Part shown: one piece after another, positions 25,277 to 33,919 of the stretch | Numbering within the stretch: position 1 is the stretch's first letter | How the letters are laid out: the number at the start of each line of letters is the position of its first letter | Assembly (NCBI RefSeq): GCF_030166655.1 | Contig: NZ_CP126446.1 | Coordinates: 744,001-808,000, forward strand | Length of the DNA stretch: 64,000 nt | Direction of reading: 5' to 3' | DNA from: Pontibacillus chungwhensis | GTDB lineage: Bacteria > Bacillota > Bacilli > Bacillales > BH030062 | The notes under the pieces: generated by a model | What the model saw: the letters and a program-made list of their open reading frames with translations, nothing else | Told to the model about the DNA's origin: nothing | The model's database searches: none | Program-made: the position numbers and the translations under genes

Positions 25277-26695
25277 GTGAGTAGTGAATATAATAAACAG
25301 CTTGAATACGCAATCGATGAAATTACGGAGATCGCTGAAGGATTTGGGCTTGATTTTTATCCGATGCGTTATGAAATCTGTCCGGCTGATATTATTTATA
25401 CGTTTGGGGCATACGGGATGCCGACACGTTTCTCTCACTGGAGCTTTGGGAAACAGTACCATAAAATGAAACTCCATTACGACTTAGGATTAAGTAAGAT
25501 CTATGAACTTGTGATCAACTCCGATCCGTGCTATGCGTTCTTATTGAATACGAATAGCTTAGTGCAGAACAAGCTGATCGTCGCTCATGTACTGGCGCAT
25601 TGTGATTTCTTTAAGAATAATGTACGTTTCCAAAATACGAATCGGGACATGGTCGAGAAGATGTCGGCAACGGCTGAACGAGTGGCTTACTATGAGAAGG
25701 TTCATGGGCGTAAAAACGTCGAGGAATTCATTGATGCGGTATTGTCTATTCAGGAGCACATCGATCCGTCTCTTCTCAGACCAAAGTTAGCTTGGTCCCT
25801 TGAAGACCTGGAGGAAGAAGAGGAAGAGACACCTCGTGCCACGCCATATGATGATCTGTGGTCACTTGATGAAGCGAAGAAGAAGGAAGAGCCGATGAAG
25901 AAGAAGCGTAAGAAATTCCCGCCTCGCCCTGAGAAAGATATATTGCTGTTTATTGAGGCACATAGCCGGGAGCTTGAGCCATGGCAACGTGATATCTTAA
26001 CGATGATGCGTGAGGAAATGCTTTATTTCTGGCCACAACTCGAGACGAAGATCATGAACGAAGGCTGGGCTTCCTTCTGGCATGCGCGGATTTTACGGGA
26101 AATGGATTTAACGAGTGATGAGGCGATTGAATTTGCTAAGCTGAATGCTGGAGTTGTGCAGCCGTCCAGAACGCAAATTAATCCGTACTATTTGGGCCTT
26201 AAAGTGTTTGAAGATATAGAGGAGCGCTACAATAATCCGACAGAAGAGATGAAGCTAAATGGCGTTAAGCCAGGGTCTGGTCGGGAGAAAATGTTTGAAG
26301 TGCGCGAGATTGAGTCTGATATTTCTTTCATCCGAAACTATTTAACGAAAGATCTTTGCTTTAAAGAAGACCTGTATTTGTTCCAAAAGCAGGGGCGGGA
26401 TTATAAAATCACGGACAAAGATTATCAAGCGGTACGGGATCAGCTCGTCACCATGCGTGTAAACGGAGGTTTTCCTTACATCACCGTACAAGACGGAGAT
26501 TATTTACGAAATGGTGAATTGTATTTGAAACATCACTTTGAAGATGTAGAGCTCGACCTGACTTACCTTGAGCGCGTACTTCCATACTTATATCAATTAT
26601 GGGGCCGAACGGTTCATATGGAGACGCTTGTAGAGGGACGAAACGTGTTGTTTACGTATGAAGGGAAGAAGGTTGGCCGGAAATTTATATCTTAA
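25277..26695 (+). CDS. spoVR: Stage V sporulation protein R (SpoVR)
   Basis: 472 residues from GTG 25277, which has AAGGGGAG 6 bp upstream; a TTG at 25256 in frame lies before that site. SpoVR landmarks include [45 protein letters not shown], a middle Glu/Lys-rich linker (about 185-220), and [13 protein letters not shown]. SpoVR is made in the mother cell and is needed for normal spore cortex. It stands alone with its own terminator. Confidence 0.95.
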   Translation: MSSEYNKQLEYAIDEITEIAEGFGLDFYPMRYEICPADIIYTFGAYGMPTRFSHWSFGKQYHKMKLHYDLGLSKIYELVINSDPCYAFLLNTNSLVQNKLIVAHVLAHCDFFKNNVRFQNTNRDMVEKMSATAERVAYYEKVHGRKNVEEFIDAVLSIQEHIDPSLLRPKLAWSLEDLEEEEEETPRATPYDDLWSLDEAKKKEEPMKKKRKKFPPRPEKDILLFIEAHSRELEPWQRDILTMMREEMLYFWPQLETKIMNEGWASFWHARILREMDLTSDEAIEFAKLNAGVVQPSRTQINPYYLGLKVFEDIEERYNNPTEEMKLNGVKPGSGREKMFEVREIESDISFIRNYLTKDLCFKEDLYLFQKQGRDYKITDKDYQAVRDQLVTMRVNGGFPYITVQDGDYLRNGELYLKHHFEDVELDLTYLERVLPYLYQLWGRTVHMETLVEGRNVLFTYEGKKVGRKFIS

Positions 26696-26702
26696 TATCT
26701 TA

Positions 26703-26729
26703 AGAGACCGTCACACACGGTCTCTTTTT
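26703..26729 (+). terminator. Rho-independent terminator after spoVR
   Basis: AGAGACCGT and ACGGTCTCT pair perfectly around CACAC and are followed by a T-run. Confidence 0.88.
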
Positions 26730-26831
26730 GTTATGTAATCATTTTTAAATCTAACCCTAATCTTTCTCTCGATCCAGTACTTAAGTGTTGTGGAAGTTAG
26801 GATTCTTCTGTGTGTATTAAAAAATGGATTG

Positions 26832-26955
26832 TCTCCGTTTCTTCCAATATGGAAAAGGTGGGCCTGGAAACTGCGAGACTCACCAGCTCCTCATAGGAAA
26901 GTGAGTGGTTTCCAGGACCACCTTACGCTTACCTAAAGCAAACAGAAACATTCCC
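26832..26955. repeat. Long palindromic repeat family, internally deleted copy (copy 2)
   Basis: The arms (about 26857-26875 and 26912-26931) GGTGGGCCTGGAAAC...GTTTCCAGGACCACC enclose a second ACTCAC/GTGAGT stem. The words CTGCGAGACTC and CAGCTCC...AGGAAAG are shared with the full-length copies at 51866 and 56566. The flanks TCCGTTTCTTCCAATAT and AACAGAAACATT match copy 1 at 2655. It fills most of the 360-bp gene-free stretch between spoVR and the ECF sigma gene. Confidence 0.72.
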
Positions 26956-27008
26956 AAAAATCCTGCCATTTTCTTGAATAACCATTTAAAATTTATTTTA
27001 TACATACG

Positions 27009-27033
27009 GGAACCTTTTTCCAATCTTTGCGTC
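27009..27033 (+). promoter_or_regulatory. Candidate autoregulatory ECF-sigma promoter
   Basis: GGAAC (27009-27013) and CGTC (27030-27033) are separated by 16 bp, the standard arrangement of extracytoplasmic-function sigma promoters. They lie 24 bp before the sigma gene start. Confidence 0.6.
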
Positions 27034-27056
27034 AAAGGTAGTGAAAAGGGAGGGGA

Positions 27057-27623
27057 ATGGTAACCTTGGAACTTACGAATGGAGAGGTCAAGGAAATGAT
27101 CCGAGATGAAGCGATGAGAGAAGAATTTATTGAAAGAATGATCGACCAATACAACCAACAGATTCTCTGGCTTGCCTATTCTTACGTAAAAGACTATTCA
27201 TTAGCCGAAGAGATTACCCAGGATGTGTTTCTTACGTGCTACCACAAAATTGATACATTTCGGCATGATTCCAGTATACGGACGTGGTTATACCGGATTA
27301 CGGTGAATAAATGTAAAGATTGCTTGAGGAAGAAGAAAATCAGAGCTTTCTTAACGTTTGAGAATCAAAAGCAAGAGAACCTTGTCATTGAAGAGGCTCA
27401 CCCAGAGTCGATCGCCTTTCAGACAATGGAAGATCAACTCTTATCAGAGCGTGTGCTGTCGCTGCCTACTAAGTTTAAGGAAGTGATCTTTATGCATTAC
27501 TTTGAAGAGATGAAGATACAAGAGATTGCTGATGTATTAGGTGCGAAGGTAAATACGGTAAAAACACGTCTGAAGCGTGGTCGCGCTATGCTTAAATCCA
27601 TGTACGAGGAGGGATCGGAATGA
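27057..27623 (+). CDS. ECF-type RNA polymerase sigma factor
   Basis: 188 residues. Region 2 (about 25-95) reads YNQQILWLAYSYVKDYSLAEEITQDVFLTCYHKIDTFR...IRTWLYRITVNKCKDCLRKKK. Region 4 (about 128-180) reads SLPTKFKEVIFMHYFEEMKIQEIADVLGAKVNTVKTRLKRGRAML. AAGGGAGGGG precedes the ATG. The gene overlaps the next by 4 bp (ATGA), as ECF sigma genes do with their anti-sigma genes. The stimulus is unknown; it is close in form to SigM/SigV/YlaC-type factors. Confidence 0.93.
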   Translation: MVTLELTNGEVKEMIRDEAMREEFIERMIDQYNQQILWLAYSYVKDYSLAEEITQDVFLTCYHKIDTFRHDSSIRTWLYRITVNKCKDCLRKKKIRAFLTFENQKQENLVIEEAHPESIAFQTMEDQLLSERVLSLPTKFKEVIFMHYFEEMKIQEIADVLGAKVNTVKTRLKRGRAMLKSMYEEGSE

Positions 27624-28906
27624 GCGTTGATGATAAGCTAAAGAACCTTAGGAAATCGATGAAGGAAACTTCCTTAAAAGATATTGATGCAGATGAAACC
27701 AAAACAAAGCAGTATGTCATGAACCGTAAGAAGAAGAGTTTCTTGATGAATGGTACAAAGCGTTTCGGGCAAATTGGGGCGAGTCTTGTGGGCTTAGCAG
27801 CTCTCATGTTGTTTGTGGTTTATATGGGTACGGGGAACTTCAATTTAACAGGGGGCGATCAGTCAGGGAGCACCCAAGAACAAGATATTGAAGAACACCG
27901 CTATGAAATGGTCGTCATCCATGACAAAGGAGAGTTAGAAAACAAAGAGTGGCAACACCTCTATAATAAGCAGCCGATGGAAACCTATATGAAGGAAACG
28001 CGCGTACTTGCGGATGAATCGATGGAGGCTAGGCGATTGCTTGCAAGCGATCCATTGCCAGAGGGAATGTATTTCCCGGTTGCTTATGTATTTGATACGG
28101 AAAACAATCAGCTTATTTATCGTACGGACCAATTAGAGGACTTGAAAGACTTTCTTCCTCGTTTGTATCAGTCGCCTGAAGTTGAAGTGACTAAGGGAGA
28201 CTATGAGCTAAGTGGTCTTTCCTTAGGGGATTCTTTTGAACATGTATTGGAAGAAAAAGGGGAGGCCCATTTTTATAGTCCAAAGTCAGCTCGAGCTATG
28301 CCGGCGGCCTACTATAAGGAGAATGGGAAGTTTGTGCTAAGTGTGATGCTGGACGAGGATAGTAGGGTCAGGGGGCTTGAATTCGAAGTTTCATACATGA
28401 GCGAAACGGATCTGCCTGAAACCATGGAAGAAGCTCATAAACTTTATGGGGAGCCTGATCATACGCAACAAGTCACCTGCAGTGAACAAGACACATGCGT
28501 AATAGATCAATTTGGTCAGATGCTTATAAAATATCAATCAGACAGTAACCAAATTAGTGTGATTGAAGTAAGTACGGATAAGCTTAAAAAGGAGATTTTA
28601 GATTCCTATAAACCTATTGAAGAGAACACCTTTAGTGCGATTTACGTAAAAGGGCCGGAGAATGGGTTAGATATTGAACGGGTCTTTAAAAATCATCGTG
28701 GGTTATCTTTATCTGAAACCTCAACAGTCGCTACTTACAAAGGCCCTGGCGATGCCGAATATTATGAGCACCTAGAAGTGTTAGTTGGTTTTGATTTGAA
28801 AACTCACGGGGAAGTCCTTCTTCTTAATGATGAAGGGGAAGTTGTTTTACGAACGAAAGATGAGAAAGAAGTAGATGAATTCCTAAAGAATTGGGAAGAA
28901 AAATAG
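27620..28906 (+). CDS. Probable membrane-anchored anti-sigma factor of the adjacent ECF sigma
   Basis: 428 residues: a charged cytosolic N-terminus of ~52 residues, one membrane helix (about 55-75), and a large acidic external domain. It has no zinc-binding HxxxCxxC anti-sigma motif, so it is not a ZAS-type protein. The external part contains two cysteines close together (VTCSEQDTCV) that may form a disulfide. Identity as anti-sigma rests on the 4-bp overlap with the sigma gene and on topology. Confidence 0.75.
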   Translation: MSVDDKLKNLRKSMKETSLKDIDADETKTKQYVMNRKKKSFLMNGTKRFGQIGASLVGLAALMLFVVYMGTGNFNLTGGDQSGSTQEQDIEEHRYEMVVIHDKGELENKEWQHLYNKQPMETYMKETRVLADESMEARRLLASDPLPEGMYFPVAYVFDTENNQLIYRTDQLEDLKDFLPRLYQSPEVEVTKGDYELSGLSLGDSFEHVLEEKGEAHFYSPKSARAMPAAYYKENGKFVLSVMLDEDSRVRGLEFEVSYMSETDLPETMEEAHKLYGEPDHTQQVTCSEQDTCVIDQFGQMLIKYQSDSNQISVIEVSTDKLKKEILDSYKPIEENTFSAIYVKGPENGLDIERVFKNHRGLSLSETSTVATYKGPGDAEYYEHLEVLVGFDLKTHGEVLLLNDEGEVVLRTKDEKEVDEFLKNWEEK

Positions 28907-28915
28907 GTAAGAAGG

Positions 28916-28950
28916 AACCACGCAAAAGCCTGTGCTTTTGCGTGGTTTTT
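28916..28950. terminator. Rho-independent terminator after anti-sigma gene
   Basis: AACCACGCAAAAGC and GCTTTTGCGTGGTT pair perfectly around CTGT, with a T-run on the plus strand. Confidence 0.9.
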
Positions 28951-28961
28951 GGTAGGAAGAG

Positions 28962-29720
28962 TCACTGGCTATTCGTTTCATAATAGGTGATAGCGGCTTC
29001 AAGAAAGGATAGAACGTCCGGGTGAACAGGGTACAAGTTTAGGGAAGAGGAGATGGTTTGGGATTTACGGGCTTCAAAGAATTTATGGGCTAACTGCTCA
29101 TCTCCATTAAATGTTTCTTCTGAGAGGAGCAAGGTATCCTGTGCGATTAATTGGCCTGATTTGGATTGAGGGGATTTCTGCTCATCCAGGCAGATCTCGA
29201 TTCGTTTGATGAGATTGATCCACTTTGTTGTGTCAGGAGAGTCGCTATTCATTTTAGGGAGTTGGTCATTGAGGGAGTCTTGTTCTTCCTCGGTGAATAA
29301 TTGGTCCATCCATTCTTTTTTTTGTTCTTCTTGCATGGCTTGATGTTCTTTGGAGAAGAGGGGGAGCAGATGATTCCATTGGACTTCTCCTTCTAATTCT
29401 AAAGTGTTCCACAGCTCATTGGTAAATTGAAGGGATTGCTGAAGGTGCTCGATCTCTGATTGAAGTTGCTTGTGATGTATGGCAAGGGTTTTCTTGATCG
29501 TCATGTGTTGAAGAATGTTCTGAATATCACTAAGCGATATCGAAGCTGTTCTTAAAAGGAGAACCTTCTCAAGCTCGACGATATCCTCTTTTGTGTAATA
29601 ACGTTTTCCGTTATCTTCTTTACGTGTCGGTGGGACCAGGTCAATTTGATCGTAATAGCGAAGGGTGCGAAGAGAGACGTTCAGTTTCTTGCTCACCTCT
29701 CCCGTTGAAAAATACTCCAT
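28962..29720 (-). CDS. MerR family transcriptional regulator
   Basis: 252 residues. The N-terminal MerR helix-turn-helix and wing are YFSTGEVSKKLNVSLRTLRYYDQIDLVPPTRKEDNGKRYYT (residues 3-44). A coiled coil follows around 90-115, then an uncharacterised helical C-terminal domain that does not match TipAS or metal-binding forms and has no cysteine. AGGAGG lies upstream of the ATG. It is divergent from a CPBP protease gene, with a MerR-type promoter between them. Confidence 0.9.
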   Translation of the reverse strand: MEYFSTGEVSKKLNVSLRTLRYYDQIDLVPPTRKEDNGKRYYTKEDIVELEKVLLLRTASISLSDIQNILQHMTIKKTLAIHHKQLQSEIEHLQQSLQFTNELWNTLELEGEVQWNHLLPLFSKEHQAMQEEQKKEWMDQLFTEEEQDSLNDQLPKMNSDSPDTTKWINLIKRIEICLDEQKSPQSKSGQLIAQDTLLLSEETFNGDEQLAHKFFEARKSQTISSSLNLYPVHPDVLSFLEAAITYYETNSQ

Positions 29721-29746
29721 AAATTCATTCCTCCTAAAAAAAGTGC

Positions 29747-29777
29747 TTGCACGTTACGTAACGTAACCCTCTACCAT
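29747..29777 (+). promoter_or_regulatory. MerR-type promoter/operator for the CPBP gene
   Basis: TTGCAC (29747-29752) and TACCAT (29772-29777) are separated by 19 bp, the overlong spacer typical of MerR-activated promoters. The spacer starts within the perfect 14-bp palindrome ACGTTACGTAACGT (29751-29764). Confidence 0.68.
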
Positions 29778-29813
29778 TAAAAGTAACATATACATAAAAT
29801 GGAGGGGTATGAA

Positions 29814-30509
29814 TTGAACGAATTCTTTCGTGAACCTGTAAAGTGGACGTATCGTGAACTGATCCAAGCATTGGTCCTTACGTTTGTTATGGTGCCTATA
29901 TTCATTGAGGGGGTATTGAAAAGTGCGCTCTATCAATGGTTTGGGAATGAGCTCTATGCTGGTACGCTGACCGGTTTGGTTATGGCCATTGTATTTTTGG
30001 GAGGCGTTTATTATATAGCTTTACGTCCATTTGGATATCAGTGGAGGGACGTAGGGGTTCGAAGGTTCTCGGTGAACTATTGGAAATGGATCGTGATGTG
30101 GACCATTGTTTATATCATAGCTAGTATTCTTTTACTTATTTTAATGGACTTTTTTCAAGTGGGAGTAGCTAATAAGAAGTCTGAATCACTGAAAGAGAAT
30201 GTCACCTGGCTTACCTTTCTGACGGGGTTTTTATCTGCTGCTGTCATTTCGCCCGTTTATGAAGAAATCTTTTACAGAGGGTTTCTGTACAAGTGGTTTC
30301 GATTGAAATGGGGAGTGGGAGCAGGTCTTGTCTTGAGTTCAGTTATCTTTATGCTTGTCCATATTCCTACTTATAACACTCTTCCTGTCACTTTTATTGG
30401 TGGGCTCTTGTTTGCTTGGGCGTATGAGAAGTCTGGATCGGTTGTTCCATCTATGATCATTCATGGAACCTTTAATGGAATCGCTGTGATTGTTACGGCA
30501 TTCGCCTAA
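29814..30509 (+). CDS. CPBP family intramembrane glutamic protease
   Basis: 231 residues from TTG 29814, with GGAGGGG 7 bp upstream; that site lies inside the longer frame starting at ATG 29799. Seven or eight membrane helices are predicted. The CPBP/Abi motifs are present: EEIFYRGFLYKWF (EExxxR), then FMLVHI and the C-terminal MIIHGTFNG. These supply the two Glu and two His residues of the active site. It is divergent from, and probably controlled by, the MerR gene. Confidence 0.88.
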   Translation: MNEFFREPVKWTYRELIQALVLTFVMVPIFIEGVLKSALYQWFGNELYAGTLTGLVMAIVFLGGVYYIALRPFGYQWRDVGVRRFSVNYWKWIVMWTIVYIIASILLLILMDFFQVGVANKKSESLKENVTWLTFLTGFLSAAVISPVYEEIFYRGFLYKWFRLKWGVGAGLVLSSVIFMLVHIPTYNTLPVTFIGGLLFAWAYEKSGSVVPSMIIHGTFNGIAVIVTAFA

Positions 30510-30569
30510 TGCTTTGAAACTTTTAACTGAATAATACGACTGATGAGGAAAGAAAGGAGGGGAGGAAAG

Positions 30570-31043
30570 GTGAAAGAACTGATCTTTTTACTAGCATGTT
30601 TATTGATGGCCGGGCTCGTTGGATGTGCTGATCGAAATGAAGAAGGACAATCAAGTGGAACATCTACCCCTGACCTCGAACCGCCCCGTTTAACTGTTGA
30701 GGTTGAGGAGAAAGAGATCCGTGCTGTAAGAGGGAGTTATAGCTGGAGTGCGGAAGGAAAGGGCGTGGATGCTTCTGGCGCGCCGCCTGAAGAATTGCTA
30801 AGAGAGCAGACGGGCGAAAGGGTACAGGAGAAAGCCCCTGTCGAGTTTCAGTTTAGCCAAGAGCCGACCTCATTTGAAGTGAACGAACGAAAAACGAGCG
30901 GGGAATCTGTCCCAGTAGAGCTTCCACTGAACGTTCCGGAACAGGGAACTGCTATAACGTATGAGGTGATTGCTGAATTTGGAGATGGGACTGTTACATA
31001 TGGGTTTAAACTGCAGCCTATAGATGAGAAAGGATCGAACTAG
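30570..31043 (+). CDS. Hypothetical lipoprotein
   Basis: 157 residues from GTG 30570, chosen for the GGAGGGGAGGAAAG site; it gives the signal MKELIFLLACLLMAGLVGC with the lipobox cysteine at 19. The mature part is acidic and strand-rich, with VRGSYSWSAEGKGVDASGAPPEEL and a repeated FEVNERKTSG-like pattern, without known catalytic motifs. It resembles small Bacillaceae surface lipoproteins of unknown function. It lies 60 bp after the CPBP gene. Confidence 0.72.
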   Translation: MKELIFLLACLLMAGLVGCADRNEEGQSSGTSTPDLEPPRLTVEVEEKEIRAVRGSYSWSAEGKGVDASGAPPEELLREQTGERVQEKAPVEFQFSQEPTSFEVNERKTSGESVPVELPLNVPEQGTAITYEVIAEFGDGTVTYGFKLQPIDEKGSN

Positions 31044-31051
31044 TTTATAAT

Positions 31052-31094
31052 TGATAACGGTTATCATTGACCTGGAACGAGAAGCGTGTATAAT
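31052..31094 (+). promoter_or_regulatory. Promoter of nitroreductase gene with Fur-like box
   Basis: TTGACC (31067-31072) and TATAAT (31089-31094) are 16 bp apart. The palindrome TGATAACGGTTATCA (31052-31066) abuts the -35 and matches the Fur consensus TGATAATNATTATCA except for one base in each half. Confidence 0.6.
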
Positions 31095-31141
31095 AAAGGA
31101 TAGATGAGAACGTTTTTCAATTAAGCTAGGGAGAGGTTACT

Positions 31142-31696
31142 ATGGAACTAAGAGAAGCCATTACAACTAGAAGGTCTGTTCGCTCTTTTACGAAAGAGGA
31201 AGTAGAGGTTTCTACAATAGAAGAGTTATTGCAATTAGCCCTTTACGCACCAAATCATAAAATGACACAGCCATGGCGTTTCGTCTTATTGGATCGTCAG
31301 GATCAGGTTCCGTTGCAACATCTGATTAAGAGTAAAAAGGCTCTTAAGAAAGGAAAACCCGTTCCGGAAAAGGAGCCTATTGCAGAAGATGCACCGTCCC
31401 ATATGCTGGCTGTTGTGATCAATGTCGACGAGAAAGAAAAAGTTTACCGGGATGACTTCGGAGCTGTCTCAAGTTTAATTCAGAACTTCTCCTTACTTCT
31501 GTGGGAGAAAGGAATTGGCGTTGTTTGGAAAACACCTGGATTCATGAAGGATCAAGAAATGATCGATCTTCTGGGTGTAGGGGAGAACGAAGAATTAGTA
31601 GGACTCCTCCACATCGGTTATCCTGCTGTTGTTCCGAAGATGAAAGAACGAGAGCCACTCCAGTCCAAGATCAGTTTTGGTTTACCGAATAAATAA
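31142..31696 (+). CDS. Nitroreductase family protein
   Basis: 184 residues. FMN-binding segments are TTRRSVRSFTKEEV (N-terminal), APNHKMTQPWRFVLL, and FSLLLWEKGIGVVWKTPG followed by LLHIGYPA. Length and layout fit the short YdjA-like nitroreductases. Substrate unknown. ATG preceded by AGGGAGAGG. The upstream Fur-like box suggests induction under iron limitation or related stress. Confidence 0.9.
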   Translation: MELREAITTRRSVRSFTKEEVEVSTIEELLQLALYAPNHKMTQPWRFVLLDRQDQVPLQHLIKSKKALKKGKPVPEKEPIAEDAPSHMLAVVINVDEKEKVYRDDFGAVSSLIQNFSLLLWEKGIGVVWKTPGFMKDQEMIDLLGVGENEELVGLLHIGYPAVVPKMKEREPLQSKISFGLPNK

Positions 31697-31711
31697 GACT
31701 AGAAACTAAAG

Positions 31712-31747
31712 AAGGCTACCCCGTTAAAGAGCGTGGTAGCCTTTTTT
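31712..31747. terminator. Rho-independent terminator after nitroreductase gene
   Basis: AAGGCTACC and GGTAGCCTT pair around a longer loop and are followed by a T-run. Confidence 0.85.
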
Positions 31748-31754
31748 TATATAA

Positions 31755-32537
31755 TTACAAATGGCGCAGGTAACGTTCTGGTTGCTCGAGAAAGTCTTTG
31801 GTTAATTTAACATGCTCACTATCCTCAAATGCGATCTTTTTGAGACTACCTTCTTCAATTTGATAGATGTCAGCGTCAGGCAGGGCCATGAGGATCGGTG
31901 AATGGGTGGCGATGATAAATTGGGCATCTTTTTTCACCATGTCTTTAATCATTGAGATCAGGGATAGTTGTTTTAATGGTGACAGCGGGGCCTCTGGCTC
32001 ATCTAATATGTAGACACCACCTGGTTTGAACCTGGCTTGAAAGAGGTCGAGAAAGCTTTCTCCGTGGGACCGAACCTCTAGGCCATCTCCGTACAACTGT
32101 TTAAGCTCATGGACAGTACGGGCGTAAGGAAGAGCTTCTAAAGAATGAGGGTCTTTTTCTTTAATATCACGAAGCTTTTCTTGTGACTCTTCTCTTGCTT
32201 CTGCTATTCGCGTGGTAAATGAAATGAAGTCTTCTGCACGGAAGAAGAGGCCTTTCTTCGTTCGGACTTTCCACGTAACGTTTAACGCATCTCCTAATGG
32301 CCTGACAGGATCAAGGGAAGGTTCGTAATCAATGGATTCCCCACCAATTAGAATACTTCCTGCATTTGTCGCCAGCGCTTCTAAGAAGGTGGATTTACCT
32401 GTTCCGTTCTCCCCAACAAGAATGGTGATGGGTTTGCTGAACGTGAGGTGGTCAAATGACTGAATGAAAGGGAGGGTAAAAGGAAACTCATTTTTCCTAT
32501 CTTTCCTTGGAAGTTCCACAGACTTTATTTGAGTCAT
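31755..32537 (-). CDS. AAA family ATPase, ABC/RecF-like single-domain
   Basis: 260 residues. Walker A is VGENGTGKST (41-50), a signature-like region follows VRSHGESFLDLFQARF, Walker B is GVYILDEPEAPLSP, and the H-switch is IATHSPIL. A short coiled stretch lies between about 110 and 135. This is the cytosolic AAA_23/ABC-type ATPase that occurs without transmembrane partner in many bacteria. Roles range from DNA repair to toxin-like systems, and no partner toxin is visible. It lies 15 bp downstream of the CPBP protease gene on the same strand. Confidence 0.83.
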   Translation of the reverse strand: MTQIKSVELPRKDRKNEFPFTLPFIQSFDHLTFSKPITILVGENGTGKSTFLEALATNAGSILIGGESIDYEPSLDPVRPLGDALNVTWKVRTKKGLFFRAEDFISFTTRIAEAREESQEKLRDIKEKDPHSLEALPYARTVHELKQLYGDGLEVRSHGESFLDLFQARFKPGGVYILDEPEAPLSPLKQLSLISMIKDMVKKDAQFIIATHSPILMALPDADIYQIEEGSLKKIAFEDSEHVKLTKDFLEQPERYLRHL

Positions 32538-32552
32538 ACGCTCACTCCTTTT

Positions 32553-33212
32553 TTATCGAATGAAGAAGAAATAGACGCAAACAATTCCTATATCAGCCAG
32601 CGAGTGGCTGACCATGGTTCCGATCATTGTGTTGTACTTGTGCCTCATCCAACCCCAGAATAACCCTGCGACGAAAACAGGGATGACAAAGAGTACGTTT
32701 ACAGGCCATTCAAAGATCGGTACGAGAGAAAGGAGATGGTAAAGAGAATAGAAAAACGCCGTAATGAAAATAGCTCGTCGAAGCCCTTTTCGCTCCACAA
32801 TCTTCGTATGCATATACCCACGCCAATACGTTTCCTCAAGTATAGGGTTGATGATAACAAGGACGAGGACCATTATGATAATACCCTTTCCTGTAATTCC
32901 CCACTCTTCTAGAAGCGGTATCGCTTTCTCTTTATTAATAATCAAATCATGAAGAACGGCCACGCCGCCTAAGATGGAAACAAAAGCGATTACGCCACTA
33001 ATGAGGCCGAGCTTTATGGAGTGGTGCGGCTTATGGAAGCAAATCCAGTTAAGCGTTTCACGCCATGTCTTTCGTTGTATGATCAGTCCATCAATCAACG
33101 GAACGAGACATAACCAACTATAAAAAAGCCAAAAGGTGAGAGGGACGCTACTAAAGACTTGTAACCCAATAAAAATCATCACCGAAGGCCCGTAATACAA
33201 AATAAACCGCAT
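32553..33212 (-). CDS. CPBP family intramembrane protease (second)
   Basis: 219 residues with about seven helices. The EExxxR motif is ILEETYWRGYMHT, and later FYSLYHLL and SHSLADIG carry the conserved His residues. It is co-directional with the AAA ATPase and presumably in the same operon. CPBP proteases are linked to bacteriocin self-immunity and membrane protein cleavage; no bacteriocin gene is seen here. Confidence 0.85.
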   Translation of the reverse strand: MRFILYYGPSVMIFIGLQVFSSVPLTFWLFYSWLCLVPLIDGLIIQRKTWRETLNWICFHKPHHSIKLGLISGVIAFVSILGGVAVLHDLIINKEKAIPLLEEWGITGKGIIIMVLVLVIINPILEETYWRGYMHTKIVERKGLRRAIFITAFFYSLYHLLSLVPIFEWPVNVLFVIPVFVAGLFWGWMRHKYNTMIGTMVSHSLADIGIVCVYFFFIR

Positions 33213-33259
33213 CCTATTCCCTCCAATCCTACGCTTTTAGTATAACAAAAAATTCCATT

Positions 33260-33829
33260 TTACTTATATGAATAAAAAACCGGGGCCCTCACTAATCGCT
33301 TGTATTCTTTCTGTTTTCTCAGTTCATCTCGACTATTGATAAATAACATATAGAAGGCCTCCCACATAAAAATCCAGCTCCCAACCGTTATGCTTTCAAG
33401 AAGGAAATGCTGAAACAAAGCAAGGCCTGTTGCGTTTCTTAAATAAAAGGAACCGAGTATAAATAAGCTTGAAATCAGGATAAACAAAAAGGCCTGACGC
33501 CGCTTAGAGGCGAGCTGTTTTTGCTCGACAAAGAGTAAGTATTCGTAATAATTATGAATGCCCTCAAGAATCGTTTCTTCTTTCTCGTGATCAGGCTCTT
33601 CCTTAGATAAATGGAAACGAAGCCCCACGTTTCGGTTTAAATCGATGTCCTGTGAACAGTCTGAGATAAAGGACTTCAGACTGCTATCGAGGTCTCTGAC
33701 GTTGTATAAAGAGGAATCCCAGTTATTAAAGATATCATCGTATTCTTTCAGCTTAATTTCAATAAGAAAATCGCCGGTTTCTTTGTCGACGGTGTAGAAC
33801 TGGTCCAGGTAATGTTTCTTTTTTCGCAT
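33260..33829 (-). CDS. Hypothetical protein with two C-terminal membrane helices
   Basis: 189 residues from ATG 33829, chosen for GGGAGATAAG just upstream. The N-terminal soluble part (about 1-105) reads TVDKETGDFLIEIKLKEYDDIFNNWDSSLYNVRDLDSSLKSFI, a globular cytosolic domain. Two helices at about 112-130 and 140-160 and a basic tail follow. I do not recognise a named family with certainty. It is divergent from the C39-like gene. Confidence 0.7.
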   Translation of the reverse strand: MRKKKHYLDQFYTVDKETGDFLIEIKLKEYDDIFNNWDSSLYNVRDLDSSLKSFISDCSQDIDLNRNVGLRFHLSKEEPDHEKEETILEGIHNYYEYLLFVEQKQLASKRRQAFLFILISSLFILGSFYLRNATGLALFQHFLLESITVGSWIFMWEAFYMLFINSRDELRKQKEYKRLVRAPVFYSYK

Positions 33830-33919
33830 CGCCTTATCTCCCTCTTGCGTGATTTCCTTCTTCATATTTTGGTTCAAAATCGGTCACAATAACCTTTGAT
33901 TCTTGAAGAAGGTGAAAGA

